Origin: Ascaphus truei
Lineage: Eukaryota > Chordata > Amphibia > Anura > Ascaphidae
DNA: 64,000 nt
NCBI GenBank assembly: GCA_036426205.1
Contig: CM071570.1
Location: forward strand, 54,271,087-54,335,086
Reading direction: 5' to 3'
The notes under the pieces are model-generated. The model ran no database searches. It had not been told where the DNA came from and worked only from the letters and a program-made list of their open reading frames with translations. Each line of letters opens with the position of its first letter. Within the stretch, counting starts at the first letter, position 1. The translations under genes were made by a program, and so were the position numbers. Shown here one piece after another: positions 24,241 to 37,246 of the stretch.

Positions 24241-27200
24241 CTACAATCAAGTGCTCGGCATGGCGTTGGGGGACCTCACACGATCCGACGCTGCCACTGC
24301 ACGACGCCTCCTTCCTAGTACACTACGGATCACCGCCGGACAACAGGAAGCGAACCCAGGTAGTGAATGGAGCTAGGCGGGCAGTTCGCGAGGAGTGCCG
24401 AGCCTTAGCTAAGGCTGAGCACTCAATGCGTGAGCCCTACGAACCGTCCACGCGCCCTCGTTGGGAGACCTTAACCTAGACGCCGTTCCTGCCCCTCTTT
24501 GTAGGGTCTCAACCCCTGCCAACACATTGGTGAAGCGTGCTGCACTGAGTACCTGTTGGTAGACTGACGCACTGTTCTTCTCGGAAAAGGCAAATCGCCA
24601 TAGAGCCCACTATGTCCCCTAGCCGCCTATAGCACTACCAGTCACTGCCGCTACTGGGTGGTATTCTCGCAGCTCGTGCTGCGGTTTGTTGTTTCCTGTC
24701 ACAGTGCGCGTAGAGGTAAGTGATGCAAACAGTCAGTGTACTTGTGTGTACTAGTGAACTCACATTTCCGCTCAGTGGATGTGACCGTTTAACACCTGCC
24801 TTTTGCAGCTACAGCTCGTTATACAGAGTGTGGGCTTAACAGAAAAATTTCCCAGGTCACTTTTTCCCTACTAATCCTACTTGATCTGAGTGACCTGCTG
24901 GTTTGATTTGCTCTCAAATCACTCTCCTCCTTTCCTCCGGCGACCTAAACTCTACTGCTTGAGGATCCAGCGGATAGCGCACTCGGGGTTTGTATGATGG
25001 TTTGTTATCCGATACACTTGTCACCCGTGTCTCACCACCTGTTCAGCGATCACTGGACGCATACCATGCTGTTCGAGGTTCTGTGTAATCGTGATCTATG
25101 TATGTCATGTTGTGTGGGTGTATAAGAGCAAAGCAGGGGCGATGGGTTCGGTGATTGGCTCTTTCTCTCACCCATACGACCATATGTCGACTGATTGATG
25201 AGTGTACCCTCCGGCGAACGCTCACCTACCTTTATCTTGGTGAGTGATCACCCTCGTACCACACACCCCGAACCCCTCTGCCCACCCGTCTCTCTAGGCT
25301 GCCCTAGGGTCAGTATCCAGATTGTCTATGAGCTGTAGTGGGGAGAGCACCATTTGCGTACGCCCATATCGCGCCGGACGTCTGTAGCGGAGACGGCCAC
25401 CCCGTAACTCACTACCTTGTCGATTGTCTCTTTTCCAGTGTTCTGTCCTGATCCGTCGATGTGTGTGCTCGTGGCCCCTCGCGCCTGCAGCCCCGCTGTG
25501 ATCTCTGACTTCCTGCAATGACTCAGACCACTGGCTCCCTCACCCCCCCCCCGGTTCCAGCACGCAACGTATGACCAACAGACCCCCGGGTGCCCCCCGT
25601 GCCGCCGCTTTCAGCCGACGGTGTCAGCATAACGATGGGCACCCGGATGTTTCGCGAGGCTATGCCCCTATAGCGTTGACCACTGCGGAATTTGGAGAAA
25701 TGCAGACTTCCGAGTGTGCCTGCGCGACGTTTGTGACAGGGAATGGGGTCTCGATAGAGGCCGCTATCATTAATGTCGGGGGTGGGAGGTGGATTGCTTT
25801 AGCAGTCAAACAAATTGTGTGTGATCTCTCGGATAATGCAGAGGATTAGCATGAGTGTTTGAGGTTGGATATTGTCAATATAATCACACAACATGCATAT
25901 GCTTGAAATACTTTTAATTTGCACGGAGGTGTGATATGATATGCCTAGTAAACATGAAGTGGAATTATATTGATAAGACCAAGTATGTGTGATCCATTGC
26001 TTGCAATAGAAGCTAGTGGTAGTCCAGTGAAAATTTGCAGGAATAAGGGACAGTTGAAAGAATAGAAATGGATTAATCAATTGAGTCAGATATCTGACCG
26101 AGGAGGCGACATCATTATGGAGTTCTCATGTGAAATGATTGATATCCAATTTACCATTATTTTTACGGTTCATTGTAGTCGGGATCAAGCTTTCGACGAT
26201 GTCTCGACACACTCACGATACACTCCATCGGTCACTGGTCCAAGCACTGATGACGTGTTCATCCTACAGTAGCAGTGTAAGTTTTCATAGTAGACGCTTC
26301 TGCCAGTCCGTCATTCAACGCACACTCAGTTGTAGAGCCTGGGATGGACCATGCAGGGAGATATTAACAAGATGACTATAAGACATCATGCAGTGGAAGG
26401 CCTGGAGGCGTTGTAGGAGTTAGGGAGTAGAGTGCACAAGGCCCCCGGTAAGAGGACCGACAGTGTGCTACTAAACGGGCGATTTTCGGTGTACACGGGG
26501 ACCACGATGGTGGCACAGTGTTCACAAGAAAGGTGCGGGAGGGTGAACGGCCGTCAGACCGGCTGCAGAGGGGTCTCTGCAGGGATTGATGCTGCCAAAG
26601 TGAGCTGCGGGAGGTGTAGCAGGTATTGAGGCAAGTTCAAATCGTGCTCTGATCTAACTCATGAGATGGCAAGTTTGCAGGATCCTGTTTGCCGGCCAGT
26701 GAGGGGGGTGGTGCTGCGATAGGCACAGACGACAGCTGTTACCGCATTTTATCAGTCAAGTTCGTCGTATGAGAGTGCCGGCGCGATACAGCATGTCTTC
26801 TCATTCTGCTTCCCATGTTTTAACGTTGATATGTGCGTGTCGGGTGCCTGTCCATGAGGTGAGGAAGCACCTACCGACTTGATCGGACATGGAGTGAGAG
26901 ATGATTAACTATGGAATGAGGACTCTAAGAGTGTTGATAGTGGATGAGAACACGACTTGATGTGTTAACCCACTGCTATCCTTGAGGTCAGGTGGCTTGT
27001 ATGTCTACTCCCACAAGCGCTCGCTTAGTGAGAGTCTAGTCACTCCAGTTCTTGTCGTTAGATGCGACGCAGACCTAGTAGGGTCTGTGTGATCAAATTT
27101 TCCTAGTGGCTGCCTCTAGTGGGTGTGGTGTTGATGGCTTTGTCCACCCAATATTGCTGGAGGAAGACTGCGCTTTGTGGCAGGGTGGGGATGAATGGTT

Positions 27201-27290
27201 GCGTGTCTAGAGACTCGGGAATATACTTATCTGTACACCCCCCGCACGATTGAGTTCATTAGGGTTTCGTATGAGACCACTTACTCAGGT
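24241..27290. other. CpG-rich block of unknown origin
   Basis: About 3 kb with unusually dense CpG (four to seven per 60 bases in many lines, for example 24301-24480 and 25321-25440) in a window otherwise depleted of CpG. Several open frames of 60-93 codons (for example 25571-25849 plus, 25294-25518 minus) carry no domain I recognise. The edges are indistinct. It stops where the Neptune-like Penelope terminal repeat begins. Candidates are a CpG island, the 5' part of a young retroelement, or a single insertion. I cannot decide between them. Confidence 0.35.
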
Positions 27291-27899
27291 TGTATGATCG
27301 ATGCTAGCGCGGCCCATGTGCGCCAGAGAGCGCTCCGAGGACAACTCGCGAGACAGCTTGTCCTCTGACATAAAGTTCGTCCAATAAAAAAGGTATATAG
27401 CTTTCAATATGTGTATACCGAGAAGCACTCTATGAATCATATCACCAGTACAACTATATTTGCGCAACTGGTGCTCAAACCTCAGGACCCGACTCCCCTG
27501 GTGTAATGTCTGTGCATTATGCAGTGATTGGCAGAGTAGACCCACCATAGATGTCGACACGTGAATGAAAAGGACCAGAACTGATCACCAAAACCTGAGT
27601 TACACACAACGAGCATCATTACACACCATTATACTACCAAGTACGCGGAGAAGACTACACAGGTTGTGGAGAAATAATCCTTGTGCCCTGAAGCAGGTCA
27701 TGAGCATTGACCAAGAGAGGTAGTGAAGAACGTGTGATACCTAATGGGGATTACCGCCTCATGAAGATCTGGACACAAACCCACTGTGAGAGCATGCAGA
27801 CTAAAAGTAGAAGCCACTGTCCCACCAGTTAGCTGGACGAAGAAGCCACCAAGTGCGAAAACGCCTCAGTGAGAAACTGAGAAACAACTGATCAATCAA

Positions 27900-30400
27900 C
27901 TATATGGAAAAAAAAACAGAATTAGAATTGGCAAAAATGCACAATACTCCAAACCCTGCAATAGCAAAGCAGTGCAAAAAGCAACAAACTAGAAAAGATA
28001 AGCCAACTCTGGACAATAGAGTTAGCAGCGGAACTTAATCAAGAACAACAGAAGAAACTACAACTCTCTCTCTTATGACGCAGACATGGACCACAACATA
28101 AGGGATTTCCAAAACAAAAAAAAGCAGGACAACTACTTAGAACTAGAAAACAGAACTGACTTTTCAAGACAGATACACAACCTCAAACCCAGAAGAGCAC
28201 CACAGCCTGCCAGGAGTTATAAAACCGTATGATTATAAACTCTCAAAAACCTGAGACCTCAGTTCTCTCCAAGGGAATACACATTCCTTCCCACCACCAA
28301 ACTGGATACGACAAATTATTCTCAGACCTAGAAGAATTCTTCCGGAGACTACGGCTGAAAGATACTTCACACAAAAAGATGCACCCATAATGTGGAGTAC
28401 AAGATAAGAACACGTACTTCACACCACCAACAGGACGCAAAATCATACTTGAACAGCTACATACAGAGCTTTAAGATCACAGTTTCCTTCACTAGCATCA
28501 ACACAGCAGAAAAAAACTAGGGACAACCTATCCCCATGGAGAGATCTCAATCAAGGAACTGCGAAACAACCACAACCACAACATCACATCAAACAGCAGA
28601 TAAAGGAGGCGCAGTGGTGCTTATGAACACAAATATACATAAAGAAGAAGGCAATAACAACTCACAGTACACACCTACTACAAGAAAAACTCACGCATGA
28701 TCCAACCCAGGAATATACAAAAGCAAACTCATGAATGCTCATTCAAACATTCCCTAACCACCTGCCACCACATTCAAGGCAACTAATACCGACAACCCAG
28801 GAGTTGGATCTTCTACATGCTTCCCAAAATCCACAAACCAGGGAAACCCCGGCAGACCTATTATACAGGTATGGATACACCTCAGGAACAAATATCAGGC
28901 TTAGTGGAGAATATCCTCAAACGCTTTAGTCAGAAGCACCAACAGCTTCATACAAGATACAAACAGATTTTTCAATATCTTCAACAACATCAACCAACTA
29001 CCATCCAACACCACATGCTAGTTACCATGGATGTAGAACCCTTTACAGCAACATCCCCCACAAGGATGGTATTGAGGGCATGCCTGCATTTCCTTACAAC
29101 ATCTCCCCTGGATCAGAAATACAGTGCTGATGTAATTACCAAAAACTGATAGAATACATCCTCACACACAACTACTTCAGCCTCAACAAGGAAATGTACC
29201 TACAACTAATGGGGACTGCAATGGGTACCAAGATGGCAACCGCAATATGCCAATCTTTTCATGGCAAATCTTGAACAAAGATTCCTAATAACATGCTCCA
29301 CAAACCCTACAAATACTACAGATCATTGTGACCTGTTTATATTGGACAGAGAGATGGAAAGAAAACCTAAAACAATTCCACGAGTCCTGAACACATTCCA
29401 TCCCATCATTAAACTCCAAATGGATTATTCGGCAAACCTAATAACTTTCTAGATATACTACAGTAACACTGAAAGATGCAAACTACACACATCTGTATAC
29501 AAGAAACCAACTGACAGATGCAGTTACTCCACAACTCCAGCTTCCATCCCACTCATACCAAACAAGTATCATACACAGCCAGGCTATAAGATACCACCGC
29601 ATATGCTCTGACATGAAGACAGAGAACAGGCATCTCACAATCCTGACCGAATCGTTCAGACAGAGGGATACAAACCAAAGACATTGCCAAAACTATTAAA
29701 TCTGCACTAAAAGCCCCCCCCGAGAAAACCTGCTACAATACAGACAGAAAGAACCTACCCAACACATACCACTAGTGACCACATACAACCCTACCCTAGA
29801 GGGTATACGAAAATAATCAAAGATCTGCAACCATGCTGACAGAGGATGCGACATTTAAAGAAACTTTCCAAACTCCCATTTGCATTCCGGAAACCCACAA
29901 ACCTCAAACAGAGAAATTAGTCGCAGAAAACTTCACAACGATTTTAGACATGAATAATGGCACAAAAACCGTGCAGCAACAAACGCTGCAAACTCTGCAA
30001 ACACATTTGCCAAGATCCCACAGCCAGTCACAACCATAGAACATTCAATGTTAAAGGATCATACAGCTGCACATCCAGAAATATAGTGTATATGATTCAG
30101 TGGAAACAAATGTGACCAGGGCTGCTACATTGGGAAACCAGCCAAAACTACAAGGAAGAATGAATATGCCACAGACACTCTATACTCATCACGAAGAAGG
30201 AAGATACTGCTACACCTGTGGCACATCACTCTCACAACACGATCATTCCATAAATGATTTAAAATCAAAATCCTCAATGGAATGTTTAAAAGCACCCAAG
30301 AACGGAAAACATTGAACTCAGAATGATAAGACTCTTTGACACCAAAACCAAAGGACTTATGCGGACATGGGTTTTCACACCCTATCAAAATTGTTTGTAT
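27900..30400 (+). pseudogene. Penelope-type RT plus GIY-YIG endonuclease polyprotein relic (Neptune-like)
   Basis: Penelope-like elements encode an RT related to telomerase and a C-terminal GIY-YIG nuclease. Blocks in order: LFSDLEEFFRRLRLKDT (about 28315-28370), SIKELRNNHNHNI (28545-28585), FYMLPKIHKPGKP (28810-28850), EQISGLVENILK (28880-28915), MLVTMDVE (29015-29040), YLQLMGTAMGTKMA (29195-29240), then a destroyed catalytic site near 29314-29350 where the expected YRYIDDL has small deletions. A nuclease region follows with SRNIVYMIQ (30080-30105), RMNMPQTLYTHHEEGRYC and RMIRLFDTKTKGL (30320-30360). Many stops and frameshifts. The order and wording fit the Neptune lineage. Confidence 0.85.
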
Positions 30401-30584
30401 TATCTGCTGCCTCAATTCTTATCCACCTTTCTCTCCCCTCAGATGCCCTTTCCTCCCACCTTTCTTTGACACTGTCCCTGGCTTCAAAAACTTAACACCC
30501 TACCTTATCACAGTAAATATCTTTGTTTTTTTTTTTTTTTCCTCTCTCAACACTGCTTTAGGCATTGAATCCTTTGTATATCGA

Positions 30585-30632
30585 TTGCTTGACCTGAAGA
30601 AGAGAGGAGAACTCTCGAAAGCTTGTCTATGA
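30585..30632 (+). ncRNA. Hammerhead ribozyme in the 3' terminal repeat, core intact
   Basis: Plus strand: stem I strand GAC (30591-30593), core CUGAAGA (30594-30600), stem II GAGAG (30602-30606) with CUCUC (30612-30616), GAAA (30617-30620), two-base-pair palindromic stem III AGCU, U17 at 30624, and stem I partner GUC (30625-30627). Every invariant position (C3 U4 G5 A6, G8 A9, G12 A13 A14) is present. The cleavage triplet CUU is permitted but usually slow. Same strand as the RT. Confidence 0.75.
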
Positions 30633-30725
30633 CATAAATTGTTAGTCCAATAAAAAGGTATCACCTAATACTGAAGAAACATTTATTCTGCACTATCGCA
30701 AACTGGACTAACACGGCTATTTTTG

Positions 30726-30726
<1 letters not shown>

Positions 30727-30773
<47 letters not shown>
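30727..30773. repeat. (TA)n microsatellite at Penelope 3' end
   Basis: About 23 TA units directly following the Penelope terminal sequence GGCTATTTTTGC. The same element end abuts a TA array at 39784. Confidence 0.95.
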
Positions 30774-30774
<1 letters not shown>

Positions 30775-30777
<3 letters not shown>

Positions 30778-31207
30778 AAATGTAAATACAACTGTATGCT
30801 CATCTGCATGTCTTAGGCAGGTCTGCAACCCCGCATTTCCCCATTATCACCCAGCACACAGCACTTCCACTGCAGCAAGGGATTCTGGGAAATGACATGC
30901 AAATGAGCACACAGTGCTACCTTTTGCTACAAAAACCATTTTTAACATGGTTCCCTATAGGCTTAAGCTTGCTGCATGGTCACAGCTTTAAGCACAGCCA
31001 GGGTTAAGATGCATAGCCAGTAAACCCACCCACAGACAGCCATTTTGACCTTAATGGGTCTCATCAGTGTGGGGTTGGTTACGTTTACTGGCTATGCATC
31101 TTAACCCTGGCTGTGCTTAAAGCAGTGGAAGTGCTGGGTGCTGGGTGATAATGTTGAAAGGTGGGTTGCAGACCTTTCTAAGACATGCAAATTAGCATAC
31201 AGTAATA
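30775..31207. repeat. Hammerhead-bearing repeat (copy 2), inverted pair
   Basis: Left part 30775-31027 carries the family blocks (GTAAATACAACTGTATGCTC, CTTAGGCAGGTCTGC, CACTGCAGCAAGGGATTCTGG, ATGCAAATGAGCAC, CAGGGTTAAGATGCATAGCC). Right part 31077-31207 is an inverted, internally deleted copy. The ribozyme motif lies in the spacer. Embedded octamers ATGCAAAT are visible but need not be functional. Confidence 0.8.
31024..31076 (-). ncRNA. Hammerhead motif with G12 to A mutation
   Basis: Minus strand: CUGAUGA (31067-31061), stem II GACC/GGUC, then AAAA where GAAA is required (31046 is T instead of C on the plus strand), weakened stem III AUGGCUGU, C17, and stem I CCCACA/UGUGGG intact. Loss of G12, the general base, predicts no cleavage. 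Confidence 0.7.
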
Positions 31208-31617
31208 TTTCCATTTGTGTGTATATATAGATATATATAGATATATATAAACAAAAAACAAACAAAACCGCAAGCTCCATAGCACGTAACTGAGTAAAAA
31301 AATAAGGCACATTTATTTAAAAAATCAGCAACCAATAAGAATGTGCACTTACAGGATTTTAAACAGAACCATTCGTGGGAGAGAAATCTCTATTGTGGTC
31401 ATCTGCGGTGGTAGGGTGAGTTCCAGGTTTGCAGAGTGGATGTAAAAAGCCCAGGTTCACCATGAACTCCTATCCCGAATTGGCAGTAAGATATAAAGGC
31501 ATCCAATGCCTGCATGTCCTTTGCTCCCTCATACAATGATTGCTAACACTTGAAATTACCGCCAGCCGGAGCGCAGGGAAGCCAGGGACTCCAAATACGC
31601 CAACACACACGCAATGA

Positions 31618-31674
31618 CGTCACAGCTCTACGCGTTTTGTCACACTGCGGCGACTTCGTCAGGAGTTATGTGAT
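31618..31674 (-). ncRNA. Hammerhead motif of the second Penelope element (G12 to A)
   Basis: Minus strand: distal stem I CACA and proximal CUC, core CUGACGA (31662-31656), stem II GUCGC with GUGUGAC partner, AAAA in place of GAAA (31638-31635), palindromic stem III ACGCGU, A17, then GAG and UGUG completing stem I across an internal loop. A full type I layout, inactivated at G12. Confidence 0.7.
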
Positions 31675-31739
31675 TGTCAAGGACAGCCAATTAAATAGGC
31701 TGGATCAAGTAAACCTATTTTCACATTGGTACTAAGTTT

Positions 31740-32400
31740 CACCACAAATCGTATAACTCTAAAATTACTATAAATATCAACATTACAATGAATAACAACA
31801 AAAAAAACATCAATAATGATGTTGTTCACATCATACAATGAAAATAGCTAAAACTAAACAATTTAATTATGTATAAACTCAACTAACACAATGACATGTT
31901 AGAAAAAGCTGTCCCACTATTACCAATCTAAGTTTCATCAAATATGGAAGAAAATATATATATATATATATATATATATACCAAATTAAAATTAAAGCCT
32001 AAACCTATAATTTTAGTTTCAAAAGATATTAATAAATCAATATATTAATTAGAATATAATAATATGAATATATAAACAACCAAATACCACTACACCATAT
32101 AAAAATGAATGATAGAAAAATCTAAATAAAATTGAAAAAATATTAAAATCAACCTATTTAATTCCTTGTGTGATGAGAACAACATTCACAAAACAATCTT
32201 TACATTATATGTACTAACAAAAATTATAAAATTAATAATTCACATAGTGCATTAATTAACATTATATCTAATTACATATAATAACAACAATTGTTACATT
32301 AAAAAATAACTAAATTTATAAAAAGATAAAGGAAAAAACTGGATTAACTATTAAATAACACCTACTTTAAGGAAATATCATATAATATAGAGGAATCCCC
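31740..32400 (-). other. AT-rich 3' untranslated region of the Penelope element
   Basis: About 80 percent A+T with a TA array at 31951-31980. No coding signal. Position between the nuclease domain and the ribozyme segment suggests 3' UTR. Confidence 0.5.
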
Positions 32401-32489
32401 TCCAAAAACACAGAACCCCATCCTAGGATAGGGGAGAGGAACCGAACTAGCAACCAGAGCAGCAAGGCAGAGAACAGCAAGGCAGGACA

Positions 32490-32807
32490 CTAAACCAGTG
32501 TGCTAGTATCCAAGCACTCATTAAGACCCCTGGGAGAAAGTGTACCAAGTGAGTATATCCAAAAAGACTCTCTCATACATAGTGTCTTAAATCTATCTCC
32601 CCCTAATAGGGTACTCGGAATACTCTCAATACCCATAATAACAAGTCCCTTGGGATCCTTTTGGTGTACTTGGGAAAAATGTCGAGGAACACTGTGTGCC
32701 AGCACTCCCTTAATGATGGAACGTCTGTGTTCCAGGAATCTGACACAGAGTGCTCTTTTAGTGCGACCCACATATTGCAATTGACATGGACAAGATAAAA
32801 CATACAC
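32490..32807 (-). pseudogene. GIY-YIG endonuclease domain of Penelope element
   Basis: 105-codon open frame beginning MYVLSCPCQLQYVGRTKRAL: the YVL-CPC-YVG signature of Penelope GIY-YIG nucleases, with R-FLEHR following (catalytic Arg region) and H-FSQVHQKDPKGL. The nuclease nicks the target for primed reverse transcription. It is out of frame with the preceding segment, which ends in a CGHL...CGSH region near 33010-32760, so the ancestral single ORF is broken by frameshifts. Confidence 0.85.
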
Positions 32808-33367
32808 TATATATGTGGAGAGAGTTGATTGAACTTTTTAATGTATATTCAGACTTGTTGCTAAATGAAGAGAAAGTATCCGACAGATGCAGATGTCCAC
32901 ACATTAGACATCTAGATCTGCCACACCTAATGTTTCCCGACACTAACTGTGAACCACTATTCTCAACTGAAGTATCACTAAGTCTACTTGGGGCCAAGAT
33001 GTTCTTGATATTTAGACCCTTGCGGAAGACCAGTGGTGCCACAGTGGACAACTGACTGCTGAGGTGCGGATCTGAGAGCAACACTTTCCAGTGGTGATTG
33101 ATAATTTGTCTAATTTTGTGGGAATAACCATTACATTTTGTAATAAACTTAACCCCACAGTTGTTTGTGTTGATATCTGCCAAAGGCATGGATTGTTTGC
33201 ACTGTTTGAGCTTTGATTTAGCTAACAGATCCACACGTTCAACCGACCCGACCTGACCTTCTTGAATGCCTCCTGCACCAGAGACATATCATACCCCTAT
33301 TGTTTGAAATTGTCGATGAGACGACCGGCTTGCAGCTCAAACACCTGGTCGGACGAGCAATTCCTCC

Positions 33368-34105
33368 TCAGTCTATTAAACTGACTGAGGGGATATTGCT
33401 TAGCCATTTGGAATAATGTGCACTTTTTGCATGAATATAGCCATTGACCGCCACGTCCTTGAAATGCACCCGTGTCTGGATATTCAGATTCAAATCTACT
33501 GACAATTCCAAATCTAGAAAGACAATACTAGATGCATTAATCTGGTGGGGGAATCTGAGGCCCATATCATTGGAGTTAAAGTCGGTCAGTATCTGCTCGA
33601 GGTCACCCCCATCTCCGTCCCATATGATCAAGATGTCATCAATGTACCGGCCATAGAACACCAGACCCGGCCCCAGCCGTGCATTGGGCCAGATGAATCT
33701 GGATTCCCAATAACCCATAAAAAGGTTCGCATAGCTGGGGGCAAATGTGGTGCCCATGGCCGTACCACAGGTCTGGAGATGGAAGCTATCCCCGAACAGA
33801 AAATAATTGTGACCAAGGATAAAGCCGACAAGGGAGAGGATGAAATTAGATTGTGATACATGTAGATCTCCACCACCCCCTAAAAAGTGCGAAACAGCCT
33901 TGATACCCTTATGCCCAATACATGTATATAATGACTGAACGTCACAGGTGGCCCATTGAAAAGTAGATTTCCACTGTATAGAAGAGAGGGAGTCTATGAC
34001 GTGGAGCGTGTCCCTTATATACGAACGAAGATGGACCACATATGTTTGTAAAAAGTGGTCCACGTATTTAGACACACTCGACGTCATAGACTCCACCCCT
34101 GACAC
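33368..34105 (-). pseudogene. Reverse transcriptase core of Penelope element
   Basis: 245-codon uninterrupted frame with RT blocks in order: VSKYVDHFLQTYV and SYIRDT (palm entry), TFQWATCDVQSLYTCIGH (block with first catalytic Asp), YFLFGDSFHLQTCGTAMGTT followed by FAPSYANLFMGYWE, FYGRYIDDILIIWDG (YIDD active site, near 33660-33617) and FLDLELSVD. All metal-binding aspartates are present. This is the best-preserved enzyme domain in the window, but adjoining frames at 34084-35054 and 32490-33234 are shifted, so the protein cannot be made whole. Confidence 0.9.
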
Positions 34106-35054
34106 AATAGGCTTCCTGGTGGGTTCACGAGGCTCTTGTGCACCTTCGGGAGGTGGTAGAAGATAGGAATACGTGGATTGGCTACATAAAGAAATTTAAG
34201 TTCATCCTTTGTAATAAGCTTCTCATCAAAAGCCTCCCTTAATAGTGAGCTTAGCTCTAACTGATAGTCCAATGTGGGGTCAACATTTAAGACCACATAA
34301 GAAGCTTTGTCTGAGAGCAATCTCCTTGCCTCAGCCTCATAATCCTTGCGATTCTGTACCACAATACTACCTCCCTTGTCGGCCTGCCTTATCACAATCT
34401 GATCTTTCAACCGCTTCAACTCGTTAAGTGCCTCAGATTCACCCACTGACAGATTGCTCTTAATAAATGGTGAATCCAGACATAATCTTTCAAAACAAGC
34501 GTATAAAAAGTATCAATATAACTACCCCTCGATTGATAGGGGTAGAATAATGACCTGGGTTTTAAGGAGGTAGACACCAAGGCCTGTGCAGGAGTGTCCT
34601 CCAACAAATCCAACCAACTGTCTCCCACTTCTGAATCAATACAAAGCACAGAATGTACACTATCCTGTGAGTGTGACTCACCCATAAGATCTACTGATGT
34701 TTTCAAACAACCCATATCACCTTCATTCAGCCCATTAACTGAAAATTCTGGATCCTTTCTCGATCTGATAGAAAAATAGCGTTTTAGTGTTAGTTTCCGC
34801 ACAAAGCTATTCAGATCGACAAACAGATCAAAAGCTCTCGGTTTGGAGCTTGGGGCAAAGTGTGACCCTTTATTTAAAAGTGATATTTGTTGGGTTGTGA
34901 GTATATGTGAAGATAAGTTGTAAATACCACTCGGTTCTGGAATAGTTATTCCTGCTCTGCTCTTTTTTTGCTGAACCTGCCTTCCTGCTCTGGTTCCTCT
35001 TGTCCTCTTTTTAAGCCCTTTGTTTGATTCGGCGTGCGATTCTGGGCATCCCAC
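34084..35054 (-). pseudogene. N-terminal domain and RT fingers of Penelope element
   Basis: Two overlapping minus-strand frames. The first holds GIYNLSSHILTTQQISLLNKG, then SFVRKLTLKRYF, the conserved N-terminal region of Penelope RTs. The second (34446-34084) holds QIVIRQADKGGSIVVQNR (the KADKGG block) and YHLPKVHKSLVNPPG (the LPK-HK block). A frameshift near 34430 and another near 34100 separate these from the RT core. Confidence 0.85.
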
Positions 35055-35129
35055 AATGGGTATGATTTCTCTTTCAATGCCCGTTGGCTTTTCTCTAAAA
35101 AAAGAGGCACAAGATTTATTAGAATCATA

Positions 35130-35375
35130 TTTCTTGGAAGCCCCGAGGCAAGGAGAGAGAGACAGGGGAAGGAGAGATAGAGGGGGAAGGAGGGAGCGAG
35201 AGAGAGGAAAGAGGGGGGGAAGGAGAGAAAGGGGGAAGAAAAGAGGGGGAATGAGAGGGTGAAGGAAAAAGAGACAGGAGAAGGAGACAGGGGAAGGTTA
35301 AAAAAAAAACAGGGGGAAGAGAGAGATGGGAAGAAAGAGGAGAGAGAGAGAGAGTGGGGACAAGGATATTGGAAG
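35130..35375. repeat. Purine-rich GA tract
   Basis: About 245 bases almost entirely A and G on the plus strand (GGGGGAAG/GAGAGA units). Low-complexity; frames across it translate to Arg/Glu/Lys runs and are not genes. Confidence 0.85.
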
Positions 35376-35599
35376 AGAGGAAAGGACTGTGCCAGCTGCC
35401 CTGGAGGATTAAGTGGTCCTGTTAGAAACTTTAGAGAGGGGGCCTGCAGAGATGCCTGCTGAAAGGTGCCCACAGAGGTGCCTGTCAGAGGAACCTCCCT
35501 TCTACAGGCACCTTCACGACACCTTCCAGCAGGCCACCTCTGCTGATCAGGTCACATTAGGTTTGCTGGCAGGATAGTGAGGGAGGGAGGCAGCAGCTG

Positions 35600-35681
35600 G
35601 TTGTTGGCAACCTACAGAGAGCCACAAGTAGCAGTGGAAAGTGCCGCATGCGGCTCGGGAACCGCAGGTTGCCGACTCCTG
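35600..35681. mobile_element. hAT terminal fragment
   Basis: GCCGCATGCGGCTCGGGAACCGCAG followed by GTTGCCGACTCCTG is, read in reverse, the CAGGAGTCGGCAACCTGCGG start of a common vertebrate hAT family. A shorter TTGGCAACCTACAG...GAGCC at 35604 may be the opposite side. Boundaries on the left are uncertain. Confidence 0.5.
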
Positions 35682-35689
35682 GTGTAGTG

Positions 35690-37075
<1,386 letters not shown>

Positions 37076-37206
37076 TATATATATATAGAGGGGGGCTGCA
37101 GTGTGTGTATAGAGGGGGGTTACAGAGTGTGTGTGTATAGAGGGGGCTGCAGTGTATGTGTATAGAGGGGGTGCTGCAAAGTTTGTGTGTGTGTATAGAG
37201 GGGGGC

Positions 37207-37246
<40 letters not shown>

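Larger units (their letters stand above)
27300..30730 (+). mobile_element. Neptune-like Penelope element with terminal direct repeats
   Basis: A 60-80 base terminal block occurs at about 27320-27400 and again, in the same orientation, at about 30590-30665. Shared segments are GACAACTC/GAGAACTC, CAGCTTGTC/AAGCTTGTC, GACATAAA and GTCCAATAAAAA(A)GGTAT. Direct terminal repeats (pLTR) carrying a hammerhead are typical of Penelope-like elements. Between them lie RT and GIY-YIG blocks in the expected order. The element ends with AACTGGACTAACACGGCTAT and a TA repeat. Confidence 0.85.
31250..35060 (-). mobile_element. Second Penelope-like element (distinct lineage)
   Basis: Minus-strand element: N-terminal domain near 35000, RT core near 34.1-33.4 kb, GIY-YIG at 32.8-32.5 kb, then an AT-rich 3' region (31740-32400) and a terminal segment with a hammerhead at about 31.65 kb. 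An A-rich ACAAAAAACAAACAAAACCG segment at 31254 marks the probable 3' tip next to a TATAGA repeat. Its RT is clearly different from the Neptune-like copy at 28-30 kb. Confidence 0.85.

Noticed and set aside
35020..35473. Frames of 67-175 codons across the purine tract
   Set aside because: Low-complexity Arg/Glu/Gly or Ser/Pro/Leu translations of a GA-rich repeat.
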